From the NCBI RefSeq assembly GCF_947301925.1, contig NZ_CAMYUE010000010.1, positions 1-64,000 on the forward strand: a DNA stretch of 64,000 nucleotides, written 5' to 3'. Origin of the DNA: an uncultured Ruminococcus sp. GTDB lineage: Bacteria > Bacillota > Clostridia > Oscillospirales > Ruminococcaceae. Below the pieces are notes generated by a model, which worked only from the letters and a program-made list of their open reading frames with translations, did not search any database and was not told where the DNA came from. This document shows positions 51,880 through 61,845 of this stretch, piece after piece; within the stretch, counting starts at the first letter, position 1; each line of letters starts with the position of its first letter. The translations under genes and the position numbers were made by a program.

Positions 51880-52200
51880 ATGAAGAAGATATTATTAAAA
51901 TCACTTATAACCGCTTCGGTCATCGAACTGGCAGGAGCGATCATTAATCTTGTCTCATACTTTGCAGACGGAACATTCATACTTGCAAAGAAGTTATACG
52001 GCGGCGAATGTGTAGAACAATGCGGCTTCGGCCTGCTCCTGACCAGGATCTATCCTATGGATACGGCGCATGATACCCATGCAGGCAGCACCAGAATATC
52101 AATTGATATGCCGAGTCTGTTGTTTACACTTGCAGCAGGCTTCGCCGCGGCATTTATTGTATTCCTGATCTTACATATCGTTAAGAAGGAAAAAGAATGA
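51880..52200 (+). CDS. Small membrane protein, unknown function
   Basis: A 106-residue protein with TM helices near 8-28 and 78-98 and an outer loop containing two Cys (GGECVEQCGFG). CGGAGG precedes ATG 51880. Its stop nearly touches the LysR gene, so the two may be cotranscribed. No family recognised. Confidence 0.65.
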   Translation: MKKILLKSLITASVIELAGAIINLVSYFADGTFILAKKLYGGECVEQCGFGLLLTRIYPMDTAHDTHAGSTRISIDMPSLLFTLAAGFAAAFIVFLILHIVKKEKE

Positions 52201-52217
52201 TATTCAGGGAGGTCACA

Positions 52218-53132
52218 ATGACACTTCAGCAATTAAAATACATCATTATGATAGCAGAAACAGGCTCTATCACAATGGCGGCGGAACGTCTCTTTATCGC
52301 CCAGCCCAGCCTCTCCAAATCCGTTGCGGAGCTTGAAAGGGAAATGGGCATAACCATCTTCAACCGCAGCAACAGAGGCGTGTACCTATCGGAAGAAGGC
52401 ACGAGATTCCTGTCCTATGCACGCCAGATAGTAGAGCAGGCAGAGCTCCTTGAAAACGAATACAAATCCGCCCCTCCCCCAAACAGAGCCTTTGCTGTGT
52501 CGTCACAGCATTACGCATTTGTAGTCAATGCTTTTGTGGAGCTTGTACGGGAATACGGCAGGGACAGATATGAATTCACTCTCCGCGAGCTGAAAACCGC
52601 CGAGATCATCGAGGACGTCCGCACCCACAGAAGCGATATCGGAGTATTATACCTGAGCAGGTTCAACCGCGAGGTGATCCGTCATATACTGCAAAACGAG
52701 GAACTGAGATTTGAGCCGCTGTTTACCGCCAAGCCTCACGTCTTTGTCAGCAGGAACAATCCTCTTGTGGGCAGAGAGACCGTTACACTCGATGACCTGA
52801 AAGCGTTCCCCAGACTTACATACGACCAGGGCGTCAGAAACTCGTTTTACTTTGCCGAGGAGCTGCATATCACGGCTGAAAGTCCGAAAAACATTGTTGT
52901 CTCTGACAGAGCCACGCTTTTCAATCTGCTGATAGGTCTTGACGGCTACACCATATCCTCCGGCGTACTGAGCGAGGATCTCAACGGAAGCAATATAGTA
53001 TCTATCCCGCTTGAAAGCCATGAATCAATGGAAATAGGCTATATCACCACGACAGACCGTCCCATGAACGATATCACCCGCAGATATCTGGAGCACCTAA
53101 AAGAGTACATCGAAAACTACTCTCTGACATAG
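52218..53132 (+). CDS. LysR-family regulator, probable controller of metE-metF
   Basis: A 304-residue LysR-type protein. The N-terminal winged helix-turn-helix is clear (QQLKYIIMIAETGSITMAAERLFIAQPSLSKSVAELEREMG); the rest is a substrate-binding co-inducer domain. ATG 52218 is chosen because the domain starts there and GGGAGGT lies 5 bases ahead; an upstream ATG at 52197 is possible. metE follows 98 bases later on the same strand with a T-N11-A dyad at the expected distance, so a MetR-like role is likely. The effector is not identified. Confidence 0.85.
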   Translation: MTLQQLKYIIMIAETGSITMAAERLFIAQPSLSKSVAELEREMGITIFNRSNRGVYLSEEGTRFLSYARQIVEQAELLENEYKSAPPPNRAFAVSSQHYAFVVNAFVELVREYGRDRYEFTLRELKTAEIIEDVRTHRSDIGVLYLSRFNREVIRHILQNEELRFEPLFTAKPHVFVSRNNPLVGRETVTLDDLKAFPRLTYDQGVRNSFYFAEELHITAESPKNIVVSDRATLFNLLIGLDGYTISSGVLSEDLNGSNIVSIPLESHESMEIGYITTTDRPMNDITRRYLEHLKEYIENYSLT

Positions 53133-53143
53133 CTTTTAGCTAT
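53129..53143. promoter_or_regulatory. LysR-type binding site upstream of metE
   Basis: ATAGCT-TTT-AGCTAT, a perfect dyad with the T-N11-A pattern. Its centre lies about 66 bases before the predicted metE start site, where LysR recognition sites usually are. It overlaps the regulator's stop codon. Confidence 0.6.
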
Positions 53144-53165
53144 GGCACAGCATTTCTTTTTGATA

Positions 53166-53195
53166 TTAACACATTGCCAAAGGATATGATATAAT
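53166..53195 (+). promoter_or_regulatory. Promoter of metE-metF
   Basis: TTAACA (53166-53171), 18 bases, extended -10 TGA-TATAAT (53190-53195). The leader is only ~30 bases, leaving no room for a riboswitch. Confidence 0.65.
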
Positions 53196-53230
53196 AGACC
53201 TTGCAATAAATCATACCGGAGGAACAGGCA

Positions 53231-55504
53231 ATGAACACATCAATCATCGGATACCCGAGAATAGGAAATCTTCGTGAACTCAAATTCGCAAGCGAGAAAT
53301 ACTTCCGCAGAGAGATAACCGCAGAAGAGCTTGAAAAAACTGCAAAAGAGATACGCTCATACAATCTGTCCTTACAGAAAAACAGCGGTCTCGATCTTAT
53401 CCCCTCAAACGACTTTTCATTCTATGACGGTATGCTGGATACGGCTTTTCTCCTGAACGCCGTACCTGCAAGATACACCTTCCTCGGCCTTTCGGAGCTT
53501 GATACATATTTCGCAGCCGCAAGGGGCTATCAGGGCAAAAACGGCGATGTCAAGGCCCTTGCAATGAAGAAATGGTACAATACGAACTATCACTACATGG
53601 TGCCCGAGATCGATGACGATACAGATATCCGCCTTGCTGGCACAAAGCCCTTTGACCTGTTCAGTGAAGCTCTCGGCAGCAGCGTGAAGACAAAGCCCGT
53701 CATCATCGGCGCATATACCTTCCTGAAGCTGGCAAGATACAAGGGCACAAAAAAGGCGTCGGATTTCATTGAGCAGACTGCTGCTGCATATTCCCAGCTT
53801 CTGAAAAGGTTCAGCGAACTCGGAGCGGAATGGGTCCAGCTTGACGAACCGTCGCTGGTCATGGACATGAACGCCGCGGACATACAGCTCTTCTCTGCAC
53901 TTTATGAAAGGATACTGCCAGACAGAGGCGCTGTAAAGGTCCTTGCACAGACATATTTCGGCGATGTACGCGACTGCTTCAAGGAGCTCTGCTCTCTTGA
54001 CTTTGACGGTATCGGACTTGATTTTGTTGAGGGCAAAAAAACTCTTGAACTGATAAACGCAAACGGCTTCCCGAAGGATAAGGTACTGTTCGCAGGTGTT
54101 GTGAACGGCAAGAATATCTGGCGCAACAACTATGCCTCAACTCTCCTTGTCATAGATGAGCTGAAAAAGCATACCACGGACATAGTACTCAGCACATCCT
54201 GCTCTCTCCTGCACGTTCCCTGTACTCTTGCAAACGAGACAAAGCTGGCGGAAAGCTATAAAAAGCACTTCGCCTATGCAGAGGAAAAGCTGGCGGAGCT
54301 TGCCGGGCTGAAGAAGATAACCGATTCGGAGTACCCTCTTCTGACCGAAGAATACCGCCGCAATTCGGCGCTTCACAGCGAGACCCGTTCAGGCAGGAAC
54401 GACGCCGTAAGAGAAAAGGTGACAAAGCTGACAGATGGGGATTTTGTACGTTTCCCCGATTTTTCAGAGCGCGAGCGCATTCAGAAGGAGCGCTTCAGAC
54501 TGCCCGTCTTACCTGCCACAACAATTGGTTCGTTCCCTCAGACAGCCGATGTAAAGGCAAAGAGAAAGGCATTCCGCAGCGGTGAGATATCCGAAAGCGA
54601 TTATGAATTCTTCATCGAAAAGAAGATCGCAGAGTGCGTTGCCTTGCAGGAGGATATCGGACTTGACGTTCTCGTTCACGGCGAATTTGAACGCAACGAC
54701 ATGGTGGAATACTTCGGCGAATGCCTTGACGGCTATATCTTCACGGAAAAGGCATGGGTGCAGTCCTATGGCACACGCTGCGTAAAACCGCCTGTTATTT
54801 GGGGAGATATCTCCCGTGCAAAGCCCATGACCGTAAAGTGGTCGGTATACGCTCAGACCCTGACGGATAAGCCGATGAAGGGTATGCTCACGGGGCCCGT
54901 AACTATTCTGAACTGGTCGTTCCCCCGCGAGGATATTTCACTCAGGGAGAGCGCATTGCAGATAGCTCTTGCTATCCGCGAGGAGGTCCTTGATCTTGAA
55001 GCAAACGGCATCAGTATCATTCAGGTGGACGAGGCTGCGCTCCGTGAAAAGCTGCCTCTCAGGAAGTCTGACTGGCGCTCGGATTATCTTGACTGGGCCA
55101 TTCCTGCGTTCAGATACGTACACAGCGGCGTAAAGCCCGAAACACAGATACACACTCATATGTGCTACAGTGAATTTGCCGATATAATCAGAGATATCGA
55201 CGATATGGACGCCGACGTCATCACATTTGAGGCGTCTCGGTCCGATCTGACTATACTTGACGTGCTGAAGGAGAACGATTTCCGCACCGAAGTAGGTCCG
55301 GGCGTATACGATATACATTCACCGCGAGTTCCGTCAAAGGAAGAGATAAAGGCAGCGATCAAGAAGATGCTTGAGCGCATACCTGCCAAAAAGCTGTGGA
55401 TAAATCCTGACTGCGGACTCAAGACCAGAGGAAATGAAGAAACTGTTCCAAGCCTTAAAAATCTTGTGAACGCAGCAATAGAGGTGCGAAATGAAAACTG
55501 CTGA
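53231..55504 (+). CDS. metE: Cobalamin-independent methionine synthase
   Basis: A 757-residue enzyme of the usual MetE length. It transfers the methyl group of 5-methyltetrahydropteroyl-glutamate to homocysteine. The N-terminal barrel starts SIIGYPRIGNLRELKFA; the C-terminal barrel holds the zinc ligands in HTHMCYSEF (His, Cys) and NPDCGLKTR (Cys), and the homocysteine-binding TIGSFPQT and QVDEAALRE. ATG 53231 follows CGGAGGA. metF starts inside its last codons, so substrate supply and use are coupled. Confidence 0.97.
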   Translation: MNTSIIGYPRIGNLRELKFASEKYFRREITAEELEKTAKEIRSYNLSLQKNSGLDLIPSNDFSFYDGMLDTAFLLNAVPARYTFLGLSELDTYFAAARGYQGKNGDVKALAMKKWYNTNYHYMVPEIDDDTDIRLAGTKPFDLFSEALGSSVKTKPVIIGAYTFLKLARYKGTKKASDFIEQTAAAYSQLLKRFSELGAEWVQLDEPSLVMDMNAADIQLFSALYERILPDRGAVKVLAQTYFGDVRDCFKELCSLDFDGIGLDFVEGKKTLELINANGFPKDKVLFAGVVNGKNIWRNNYASTLLVIDELKKHTTDIVLSTSCSLLHVPCTLANETKLAESYKKHFAYAEEKLAELAGLKKITDSEYPLLTEEYRRNSALHSETRSGRNDAVREKVTKLTDGDFVRFPDFSERERIQKERFRLPVLPATTIGSFPQTADVKAKRKAFRSGEISESDYEFFIEKKIAECVALQEDIGLDVLVHGEFERNDMVEYFGECLDGYIFTEKAWVQSYGTRCVKPPVIWGDISRAKPMTVKWSVYAQTLTDKPMKGMLTGPVTILNWSFPREDISLRESALQIALAIREEVLDLEANGISIIQVDEAALREKLPLRKSDWRSDYLDWAIPAFRYVHSGVKPETQIHTHMCYSEFADIIRDIDDMDADVITFEASRSDLTILDVLKENDFRTEVGPGVYDIHSPRVPSKEEIKAAIKKMLERIPAKKLWINPDCGLKTRGNEETVPSLKNLVNAAIEVRNENC

Positions 55505-56375
55505 GCTATTTGAACAGAAAACTGTTTTTTCGCTGGAGGTCTTCCCTCCCAGACCTGACGCGGACGAGAGAGTGATATATCAGACCCTTGAACAGCTTTC
55601 CGATATAAAGCCTGATTTTATCAGCGTGACATACGGTGCAGGCGGCGGAAAGAACGGCTGCAAGACTATACGGATAGCTTCCGACATACAGAACAGATAC
55701 GGCGTGGAGAGCGTCGCTCATATGCCCTGTATCGGCCTGACAAAAGCTCAGGCAAGGGAGATACTTGACCGTATGCAGGAAGCGGGCATAGAAAATATCC
55801 TTGCGCTCCGCGGCGACAGGACTGACGGTGCGGAAGCAGGCGGCGACCTCCGCCATGCAAGCGATCTCATCACATTTATCAGGGAGAACTACGACTTCAA
55901 CATCATCGCTGCCTGCTACCCCGAAGTCCACCCTGAAAGCAGAAATGCGGTGGATGATCTGAAATGGCTGAAGTACAAGGTTGACTGCGGTGCGGATCAC
56001 CTTATCACTCAGCTTTTCCTTGACAACGACTATTTCTATGACTTCCGCGAAAAGACTTGTATCGCAGGGATAGATGTACCCATAGAAGCAGGAATAATGC
56101 CTGTGACCAACAAGCGGCAGATACAGCGTATGGTGAAGCTGTGCGGAGTTGAGCTGCCAAAGAAATTCGTCCGTGTACTTGAAAAATACGAGCATAACGA
56201 AACCGCTCTGCGTGACGCAGGTATCGCCTACGCCATAGATCAGATCACTGATCTCATAGCCGAAGGCGCGGACGGTATCCACCTTTATACCATGAACGAC
56301 CCGTATGTAGCCCACAGGATATTTGACGCAGTTCAAAGCCTGCTTTCTGTTTCCGCAGCAGTTACCACCGGTTAA
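55491..56375 (+). CDS. metF: 5,10-methylenetetrahydrofolate reductase
   Basis: A 294-residue flavoprotein. It reduces methylene- to methyl-tetrahydrofolate, the methyl donor for MetE. Marks: SLEVFPPR, FISVTYGAGG, HMPCIGLTKAQ, LALRGD, CYPEVHPES, DHLITQLFLDND, EAGIMPVTNKRQ and HLYTMND. It overlaps metE by 14 bases, with GAGGTG ahead of the ATG. A strong terminator follows. Confidence 0.96.
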   Translation: MKTAELFEQKTVFSLEVFPPRPDADERVIYQTLEQLSDIKPDFISVTYGAGGGKNGCKTIRIASDIQNRYGVESVAHMPCIGLTKAQAREILDRMQEAGIENILALRGDRTDGAEAGGDLRHASDLITFIRENYDFNIIAACYPEVHPESRNAVDDLKWLKYKVDCGADHLITQLFLDNDYFYDFREKTCIAGIDVPIEAGIMPVTNKRQIQRMVKLCGVELPKKFVRVLEKYEHNETALRDAGIAYAIDQITDLIAEGADGIHLYTMNDPYVAHRIFDAVQSLLSVSAAVTTG

Positions 56376-56398
56376 AAACGCACAGGACATCTTGATAT

Positions 56399-56450
56399 GA
56401 TCCCCTTAGAGCAGACACACAAAAGTGTGAAAACTCAAAGGGGATCTTTT
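56399..56450 (+). terminator. Terminator of the metE-metF operon
   Basis: GATCCCCTT (56399-56407) pairs with AAGGGGATC (56438-56446); an inner ACAC/GTGT hairpin; TTTT follows. Confidence 0.9.
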
Positions 56451-56690
56451 ATGCCGTTAAGGAGTATACTGACAGAAGCTAAGCAAGTTGGGTAAAACAT
56501 ACAATAATTGCACATCATATATATGCAACATTACAAAACTATGGCTTTCTGAAAAAAATATGCAAAAATATTACCCTATCAGGTGTGTTGGAAATAGAGG
56601 TATTCATTCCACACAAAAGACAAAGAAACTCAAAATGTACATTTTAAGCGCTTTATGTCCAAATACCAATCAGAAAGGGTCGATGAAAAA
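56451..56690. other. AT-rich leader of the subtilase gene
   Basis: No gene or clear promoter is seen. TTGCA (56508-56512) and TGCAA (56524-56528) form a short dyad. Confidence 0.4.
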
Positions 56691-59600
56691 ATGAAGAAAT
56701 TCACACGCCATTTACTCAGCATGACTACTGCTGCGGTGCTCTCGGGCTCCGCTGTAATGAACTGCGGACTCGCTTCCGCACTGGCAGCGGCTGAATATGA
56801 TGCAGCGCAGGCAGAAAAGCTCGTTCCTGTCATTATCAGTCTGAACGGAGACGCTGTGCTTGCAGGAGAAGAAGCTGCAAAACTGGGAACTGATTATCTC
56901 GATACTGCCGAAGCAGAAGCAAAGACCGCAGCTCTCCGTCAGATCAGCAGCGAAGCGGAAGCCTCTCTCCGTAACCTCTATCCCGATCTCGAAATAGACT
57001 ACCGCTATGATGTGCTCATGAACGGCTTTTCCTGCGAGCTGCCTGAAAGCCTTCTGAACGATGCAAGATCCTGCCGGTGGGTAAAAGGTGTAACGAAAAC
57101 AGAGACTGTGAACGTTATGAAACCCGAGCTCTACACCGCACCCGATCTCGCAGAGGCAGGCTATTTCGGCGAGACAACAGGCTATTTCGGCGAGGGCGAG
57201 GTCATCGCTGTGATCGATTCGGAATTTGACATATCTCATAGTATGTTCGCTCCTATCGACGATAAGGAAAACAAGCTCACAAAGGACGATATCATAGCCG
57301 TATCAGATGATCTTAACGTACGGATCGATCCTGAAAAGGCCTATATCAGCAGTAAGCTGCCGTATGTTATAGATTATTCCGATGATACTCCCTATGATTA
57401 CTATGAGCCTGAGGATTACCACGGCACCCACGTTTCAGGTATTGCGGCCGGAAATATGATAAGCGATGATGAAGGCTCTGAACTCTCCGGTATCGCAAGA
57501 GACGCCCAGATCATAATGATGAAGGTGTTTGAACGTATCGCCGTTGACGAAATGAGCGGTATATATATGAGCACTGTTGAGTCCGATACCCTCCTTGCGG
57601 CAATGGAAGACGCTGCAAAGCTCAAAGCAGACGTTATAAATCTCAGTCTCGGAAGTCCCGAGCCCGATCTTGACAGTATCCCGTACAAGGATACCATAAC
57701 TGCACTCAACAATGCAGGTATCATAGTAGTCGCAGCAGCAGGCAACGACTGCAATAACCTTACAGGCGGAGGAGCTTTTTTTGACATAGACACATCATCG
57801 CCCGATACCCATACCATCGGCGAGCCCTCTGCATTCAGGGACGCTCTGTGCGTCGCTTCCGCGAACAACTCCTTCTGCCATGAGCCCTGTTTCCTTATTG
57901 AAGGACTTGACGACGAGATCCCCTTCCGTGACGGCAATAACTTTCCGCTGTACGATATCCTGAGCGACGGCGTATACGAATATGTGTACTGCGGACTCGG
58001 TATGCCCGAGGATTATGAGGGCAAGGAGCTTGAAGGAAAGATCGCCCTGGTCGACAGAGGTGTACTGCACTTCACGGAAAAGGCGACGTTCGCCGAACAG
58101 GCAGGAGCTATAGCCATGATCGTATGCGATGACATTGAGGAAGACAGCCTCATAACAATGGGAATGGATGGCATTGACCTGCCCGCTGCGTTTATTTCAT
58201 TGAATGACGGAAACAAAATGAAAGAAGCAGTATCAGGCAGGATACGCACAGACAGCACATTGAGCGTCGTTACTCCCCTTGACGGAGGCATCAGCGAATT
58301 CAGCTCCTTCGGACCTGCGGGAGACCTTACGCTCAAGCCTGATATCGCAGGTATTGGCGGTTCTGTAACATCTGCCGCATATGATAACAAGCTGAAGCAG
58401 CTGGACGGCACTTCAATGGCTTCGCCCTATGTTGCAGGCTGTATCGCAGTATTCGATCAGTATCTCAGAAAGAACGGCACAGAACTCACGGGTGCTGAAA
58501 AGTCGGCATTCATCAAGAATCTTATGATGAATTCAGCCGTGCTTTTCTCAAATGACGATGTATACGAGAGTCCCAGACGTCAGGGCGCAGGACTTGTGAA
58601 TATGAAGAACGCCCTGAATGACAGGGTCATACTCACAGGCGAGGGCGGCCTTGCAAAGGTCGAGCTGAAGGATAAGATAACAGATCAGCTCAGCTTCGAT
58701 GTCGATATCAACAACTTCACCGACGAGGACGTTGAATTCACAGAGGCAAAGCTGGTACTGACAGCAGAGGACGGAGCTCTCACCGAGGAGGACGGAAAGG
58801 AACAGATGTCTATCAGCGGCGCAAGCAATATCGGCGTCACGGCAGACCTTTCAGCTCTGCTGAATGCCAATGCACAGGAGAGCCGCACAGTGACGATCAA
58901 TGCGCAGCTTTCGGCTGACGACCTTGAAGCACACAGCTCTGTATTCCCCAACGGCTTCTTCGTTGAGGGATATCTGATCCTAAGCGGCGCAGAAAACTGC
59001 TGCGACATCTCGATCCCGGTCATGGGCTTCTACGGAGACTGGGCAAAGGTGCCCATCTTCCACAACGGTACAAAGTACCTCGAACCGTACACCATTTATA
59101 CCATATCGGGTGAAGGCACACTTGACGCGTCAAGTTCTTTTGCAGGAACTGCCGAAGCTCTGTCCCGCCTGTTCGGAAGGCTCTCCCCGGAAGACGCTGA
59201 TATCGTAATGATGGAACCCTTCAGCATCAATTCGTTCTTTGATGATGAATACACAGAGACTCTCGCAGACTGTTCCGATGAAAGAATATACCTTTCTCCC
59301 AACGGAGACGGATTGTCAGAGCAGATCGGAATAATCTATTCCCTGCTCAGATCCGCACATATTACAGGCATAAAGATCTACGACAGCGACAACAACCTCA
59401 TCAGCGAAACACCCGAAGATGAAATATCTGAAATCGCATATATGCCCATGATGAATATATCGGAAGCAAAGATCGAAGATCGTCCCGAAGGTACATACAA
59501 GGGCGTGCTGGAAGCCTATATCTACTATGAAGGCGCCGAAAACGAGCCTCAGACCTATGAGTTCCCCGTCATACTCGATAAGACTTCTCCCGCACTGGAG

Positions 59601-61658
59601 CTCAGCCCGAAGGAAGAAAACGGCAGAAAACTGCTGGAGATCACTTCCGGCGATAAGAATCTTGACGGTATCTACCTCATGGGCAGAGGCAGCGGCGGTA
59701 TCGCAGGAGAATATACGGCAGAAAGCCCGCAGCTCACAGAGATAAATGACTTCAGGCTACTGTCCAACGCTGTTTATGTGCCGTTATCAGGTTATAATAA
59801 CCCGATAAGATCCGATTCCCTCGTTATCAACGCTATCATGGGTACCGCAGATACATACGAACAGAACATCATTGATTCATATAACTTCTCGGATATCCTT
59901 CCTGCATACAGATATCAGAATGAGGACGGCAGTATCTCCGTCACATACGACGTTACCGACCTCGACGAGTATGTTGTAGCAGCTGTCGACAAGGCGTTCA
60001 ACTCTACGGAGATCATGTCGGACGGCCGTGATATCTCACATCTGAAATCTGGATTATGGTGGGCAAAGAACGGCGGAGAAAACGACGTTTACTACAATCT
60101 CACCAATAACAATGCAGGTAATATCCGCTACCAGAGCGGCGCTCCCGAAAAGAGCTTCTCCCTTGAACAGAACGGCGATACCGTTACTATGGAGATCTTT
60201 GACGGAACATCATCCGAGACCCGTACAGGTAAGATCTCATTTACAGATAAGCAGAATGCGGAGATCGCATGGGATAACGGCGTTACCGAGAAGCTTTTCT
60301 ATGCAGCTGCCGACGGCTTTGACGGCTTCAGTTACATCACGACTCCCGAAATGGAAGCGATCGTAATCGAATACCACAATGCCCACAGCAGCATCAAGGC
60401 TGCATCAGCCGAGACAGCATACGATGAAAACGGAATGGGCATCGTGCGACTTCTGGATAAGAACGGCAGCATGATCGCAGAATATACCGGTTTTGACAGA
60501 TTTGAGAATACCGCAGTGGATCCTGACGGTAAGTCCGTACGATTTGAATATATCAGAAACGGTGTATACCGCGTATCCTATGATCCCGCTCTCAGTCCTA
60601 AGCATTATTATGTCATCTTCAAGGAAGACGGTACAGCCGTTGTATACTCCGCAGAGGACGGTATAGAATGGGAAGGCACAGCAGAATACGGCGACGGCGT
60701 TGTCATCTGCAGCAAGGGCTCGGACGATGAAATGTCCGTAATCCTCTCATACGACAGCTTCGCGGAATTCTCGGTGACATTGGACGACGGAAGCAGGTAT
60801 GACCTTGCATATGACTCTGATCATACTGAAGATGTCATGGTGTATACTACATCTCAGCTTGAAAGAATGGCCTCAGACTACTGCGAGCGTATCATGGGCA
60901 GGTGTCCGAGTATCATGTTCGCGTCGTTTGAAATGAACGGCAGATACAGCATATACTTCTCCGACGGACAGAGTATAACAGCCGATCCCCTTGGCGGAAA
61001 GGCATACGATCAATATAAAAATGAAATTGACATCACTGTCCTTCCCGAGATAAAGGACCTCTTTACTTCCGGCCTCTGGAGCTGCCGAAGCGGAGACAGT
61101 CTGAAATACTACAGCTCTGACGGCAGCGGCAATATCACAGTTACCAATACCGAGGACGGTTCCGAAGATACCATGAAGTATAACTGGATCGGCACACAGG
61201 CAGTGGAGCTCATCTCAGGCGATAATACCGAAACAGCTACCGTAATGCCTGTCTCTGATACGGAGCTCTCGCTGATGATATCCTTTGACAAGATCGAGTC
61301 GCTGAATTACATAGGCGAAAAGCCGATTGAGAAAAGCTCCTTCTACAGCGATAAAAAGCTTGCAGATATGGCAGCAGCCGATCACAGCAAAAAGACCGGC
61401 AAAAAAGCAAAGGTATCCGGAACAGAAAGCTTCGATAACGGAACAGTTGTTATCAGATTTGACGACGGTTCAGAGTACACGATCGACCGCTTCACCGGTA
61501 AAGGCAGCGATGAAAACGGCAACGCGGTGGATCTCCCGCAGACAGGAAATAATGATATCGGCACTGCCGCAGCAGCCGCAGCCGCAGGTATTATGCTGCT
61601 CCTCGGCGCAGCAGCAGTATTTGCTTCAGGCGTTCTGCGCAGGAAAGAAGACTGCTGA
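56691..61658 (+). CDS. LPXTG-anchored subtilisin-family surface protease
   Basis: A 1655-residue cell-wall protein of C5a-peptidase type. Signal peptide ~1-34, a propeptide with inhibitor-like strands (~46-145), then the S8 domain with Asp176 (AVIDSEFD), His244 (YHGTHVSGI), Asn352 (AAAGND) and Ser575 (DGTSMASPYVAG). A PA domain is inserted at ~435-520 (GKIALVDRG, AGAIAMIVCDD). Fn3-like and other repeats follow. The C-terminus is LPQTG at 1615-1619, a hydrophobic helix and RRKEDC, a sortase signal. ATG 56691 is preferred over 56655 because the signal peptide starts there and AAAGGG precedes it. It probably trims proteins or feeds on peptides at the surface. Confidence 0.92.
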   Translation: MKKFTRHLLSMTTAAVLSGSAVMNCGLASALAAAEYDAAQAEKLVPVIISLNGDAVLAGEEAAKLGTDYLDTAEAEAKTAALRQISSEAEASLRNLYPDLEIDYRYDVLMNGFSCELPESLLNDARSCRWVKGVTKTETVNVMKPELYTAPDLAEAGYFGETTGYFGEGEVIAVIDSEFDISHSMFAPIDDKENKLTKDDIIAVSDDLNVRIDPEKAYISSKLPYVIDYSDDTPYDYYEPEDYHGTHVSGIAAGNMISDDEGSELSGIARDAQIIMMKVFERIAVDEMSGIYMSTVESDTLLAAMEDAAKLKADVINLSLGSPEPDLDSIPYKDTITALNNAGIIVVAAAGNDCNNLTGGGAFFDIDTSSPDTHTIGEPSAFRDALCVASANNSFCHEPCFLIEGLDDEIPFRDGNNFPLYDILSDGVYEYVYCGLGMPEDYEGKELEGKIALVDRGVLHFTEKATFAEQAGAIAMIVCDDIEEDSLITMGMDGIDLPAAFISLNDGNKMKEAVSGRIRTDSTLSVVTPLDGGISEFSSFGPAGDLTLKPDIAGIGGSVTSAAYDNKLKQLDGTSMASPYVAGCIAVFDQYLRKNGTELTGAEKSAFIKNLMMNSAVLFSNDDVYESPRRQGAGLVNMKNALNDRVILTGEGGLAKVELKDKITDQLSFDVDINNFTDEDVEFTEAKLVLTAEDGALTEEDGKEQMSISGASNIGVTADLSALLNANAQESRTVTINAQLSADDLEAHSSVFPNGFFVEGYLILSGAENCCDISIPVMGFYGDWAKVPIFHNGTKYLEPYTIYTISGEGTLDASSSFAGTAEALSRLFGRLSPEDADIVMMEPFSINSFFDDEYTETLADCSDERIYLSPNGDGLSEQIGIIYSLLRSAHITGIKIYDSDNNLISETPEDEISEIAYMPMMNISEAKIEDRPEGTYKGVLEAYIYYEGAENEPQTYEFPVILDKTSPALELSPKEENGRKLLEITSGDKNLDGIYLMGRGSGGIAGEYTAESPQLTEINDFRLLSNAVYVPLSGYNNPIRSDSLVINAIMGTADTYEQNIIDSYNFSDILPAYRYQNEDGSISVTYDVTDLDEYVVAAVDKAFNSTEIMSDGRDISHLKSGLWWAKNGGENDVYYNLTNNNAGNIRYQSGAPEKSFSLEQNGDTVTMEIFDGTSSETRTGKISFTDKQNAEIAWDNGVTEKLFYAAADGFDGFSYITTPEMEAIVIEYHNAHSSIKAASAETAYDENGMGIVRLLDKNGSMIAEYTGFDRFENTAVDPDGKSVRFEYIRNGVYRVSYDPALSPKHYYVIFKEDGTAVVYSAEDGIEWEGTAEYGDGVVICSKGSDDEMSVILSYDSFAEFSVTLDDGSRYDLAYDSDHTEDVMVYTTSQLERMASDYCERIMGRCPSIMFASFEMNGRYSIYFSDGQSITADPLGGKAYDQYKNEIDITVLPEIKDLFTSGLWSCRSGDSLKYYSSDGSGNITVTNTEDGSEDTMKYNWIGTQAVELISGDNTETATVMPVSDTELSLMISFDKIESLNYIGEKPIEKSSFYSDKKLADMAAADHSKKTGKKAKVSGTESFDNGTVVIRFDDGSEYTIDRFTGKGSDENGNAVDLPQTGNNDIGTAAAAAAAGIMLLLGAAAVFASGVLRRKEDC

Positions 61659-61670
61659 TAAATAAACCGT

Positions 61671-61702
61671 AAAAGCTCCACAGGATCCTGTGGAGCTTTT
61701 TA
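61671..61702 (+). terminator. Terminator of the subtilase gene
   Basis: AAAAGCTCCACAG pairs perfectly with CTGTGGAGCTTTT around GATC. Confidence 0.93.
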
Positions 61703-61792
61703 TCAAATGAAAAACGCATTATCTTACAGTACAGCTATCATAACACCCTTTATTCCTTCGCACCGTAAAATATTACATCCGATATCAGAAAA

Positions 61793-61837
61793 AAGCAGAA
61801 CAGGCAGACACTTCAAACGAGGTATCTGCCTGTTTTT
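61793..61837. terminator. Bidirectional terminator before the CotH gene end
   Basis: AACAGGCAGA (61799-61808) pairs with TCTGCCTGTT (61825-61834), with A and T runs on both sides. Confidence 0.9.
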
Positions 61838-61845
61838 TAAAAGCA

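Noticed and set aside
53196..53230. SAM or T-box leader for metE
   Set aside because: The leader is about 30 bases and has no stem set; LysR control explains the site better.
55506..56390. 294-residue minus-strand ORF opposite metF
   Set aside because: Equal length to metF is due to codon bias; no family features.
56508..56528. TTGCA/TGCAA dyad before the subtilase gene
   Set aside because: Too short and AT-rich to call an operator.
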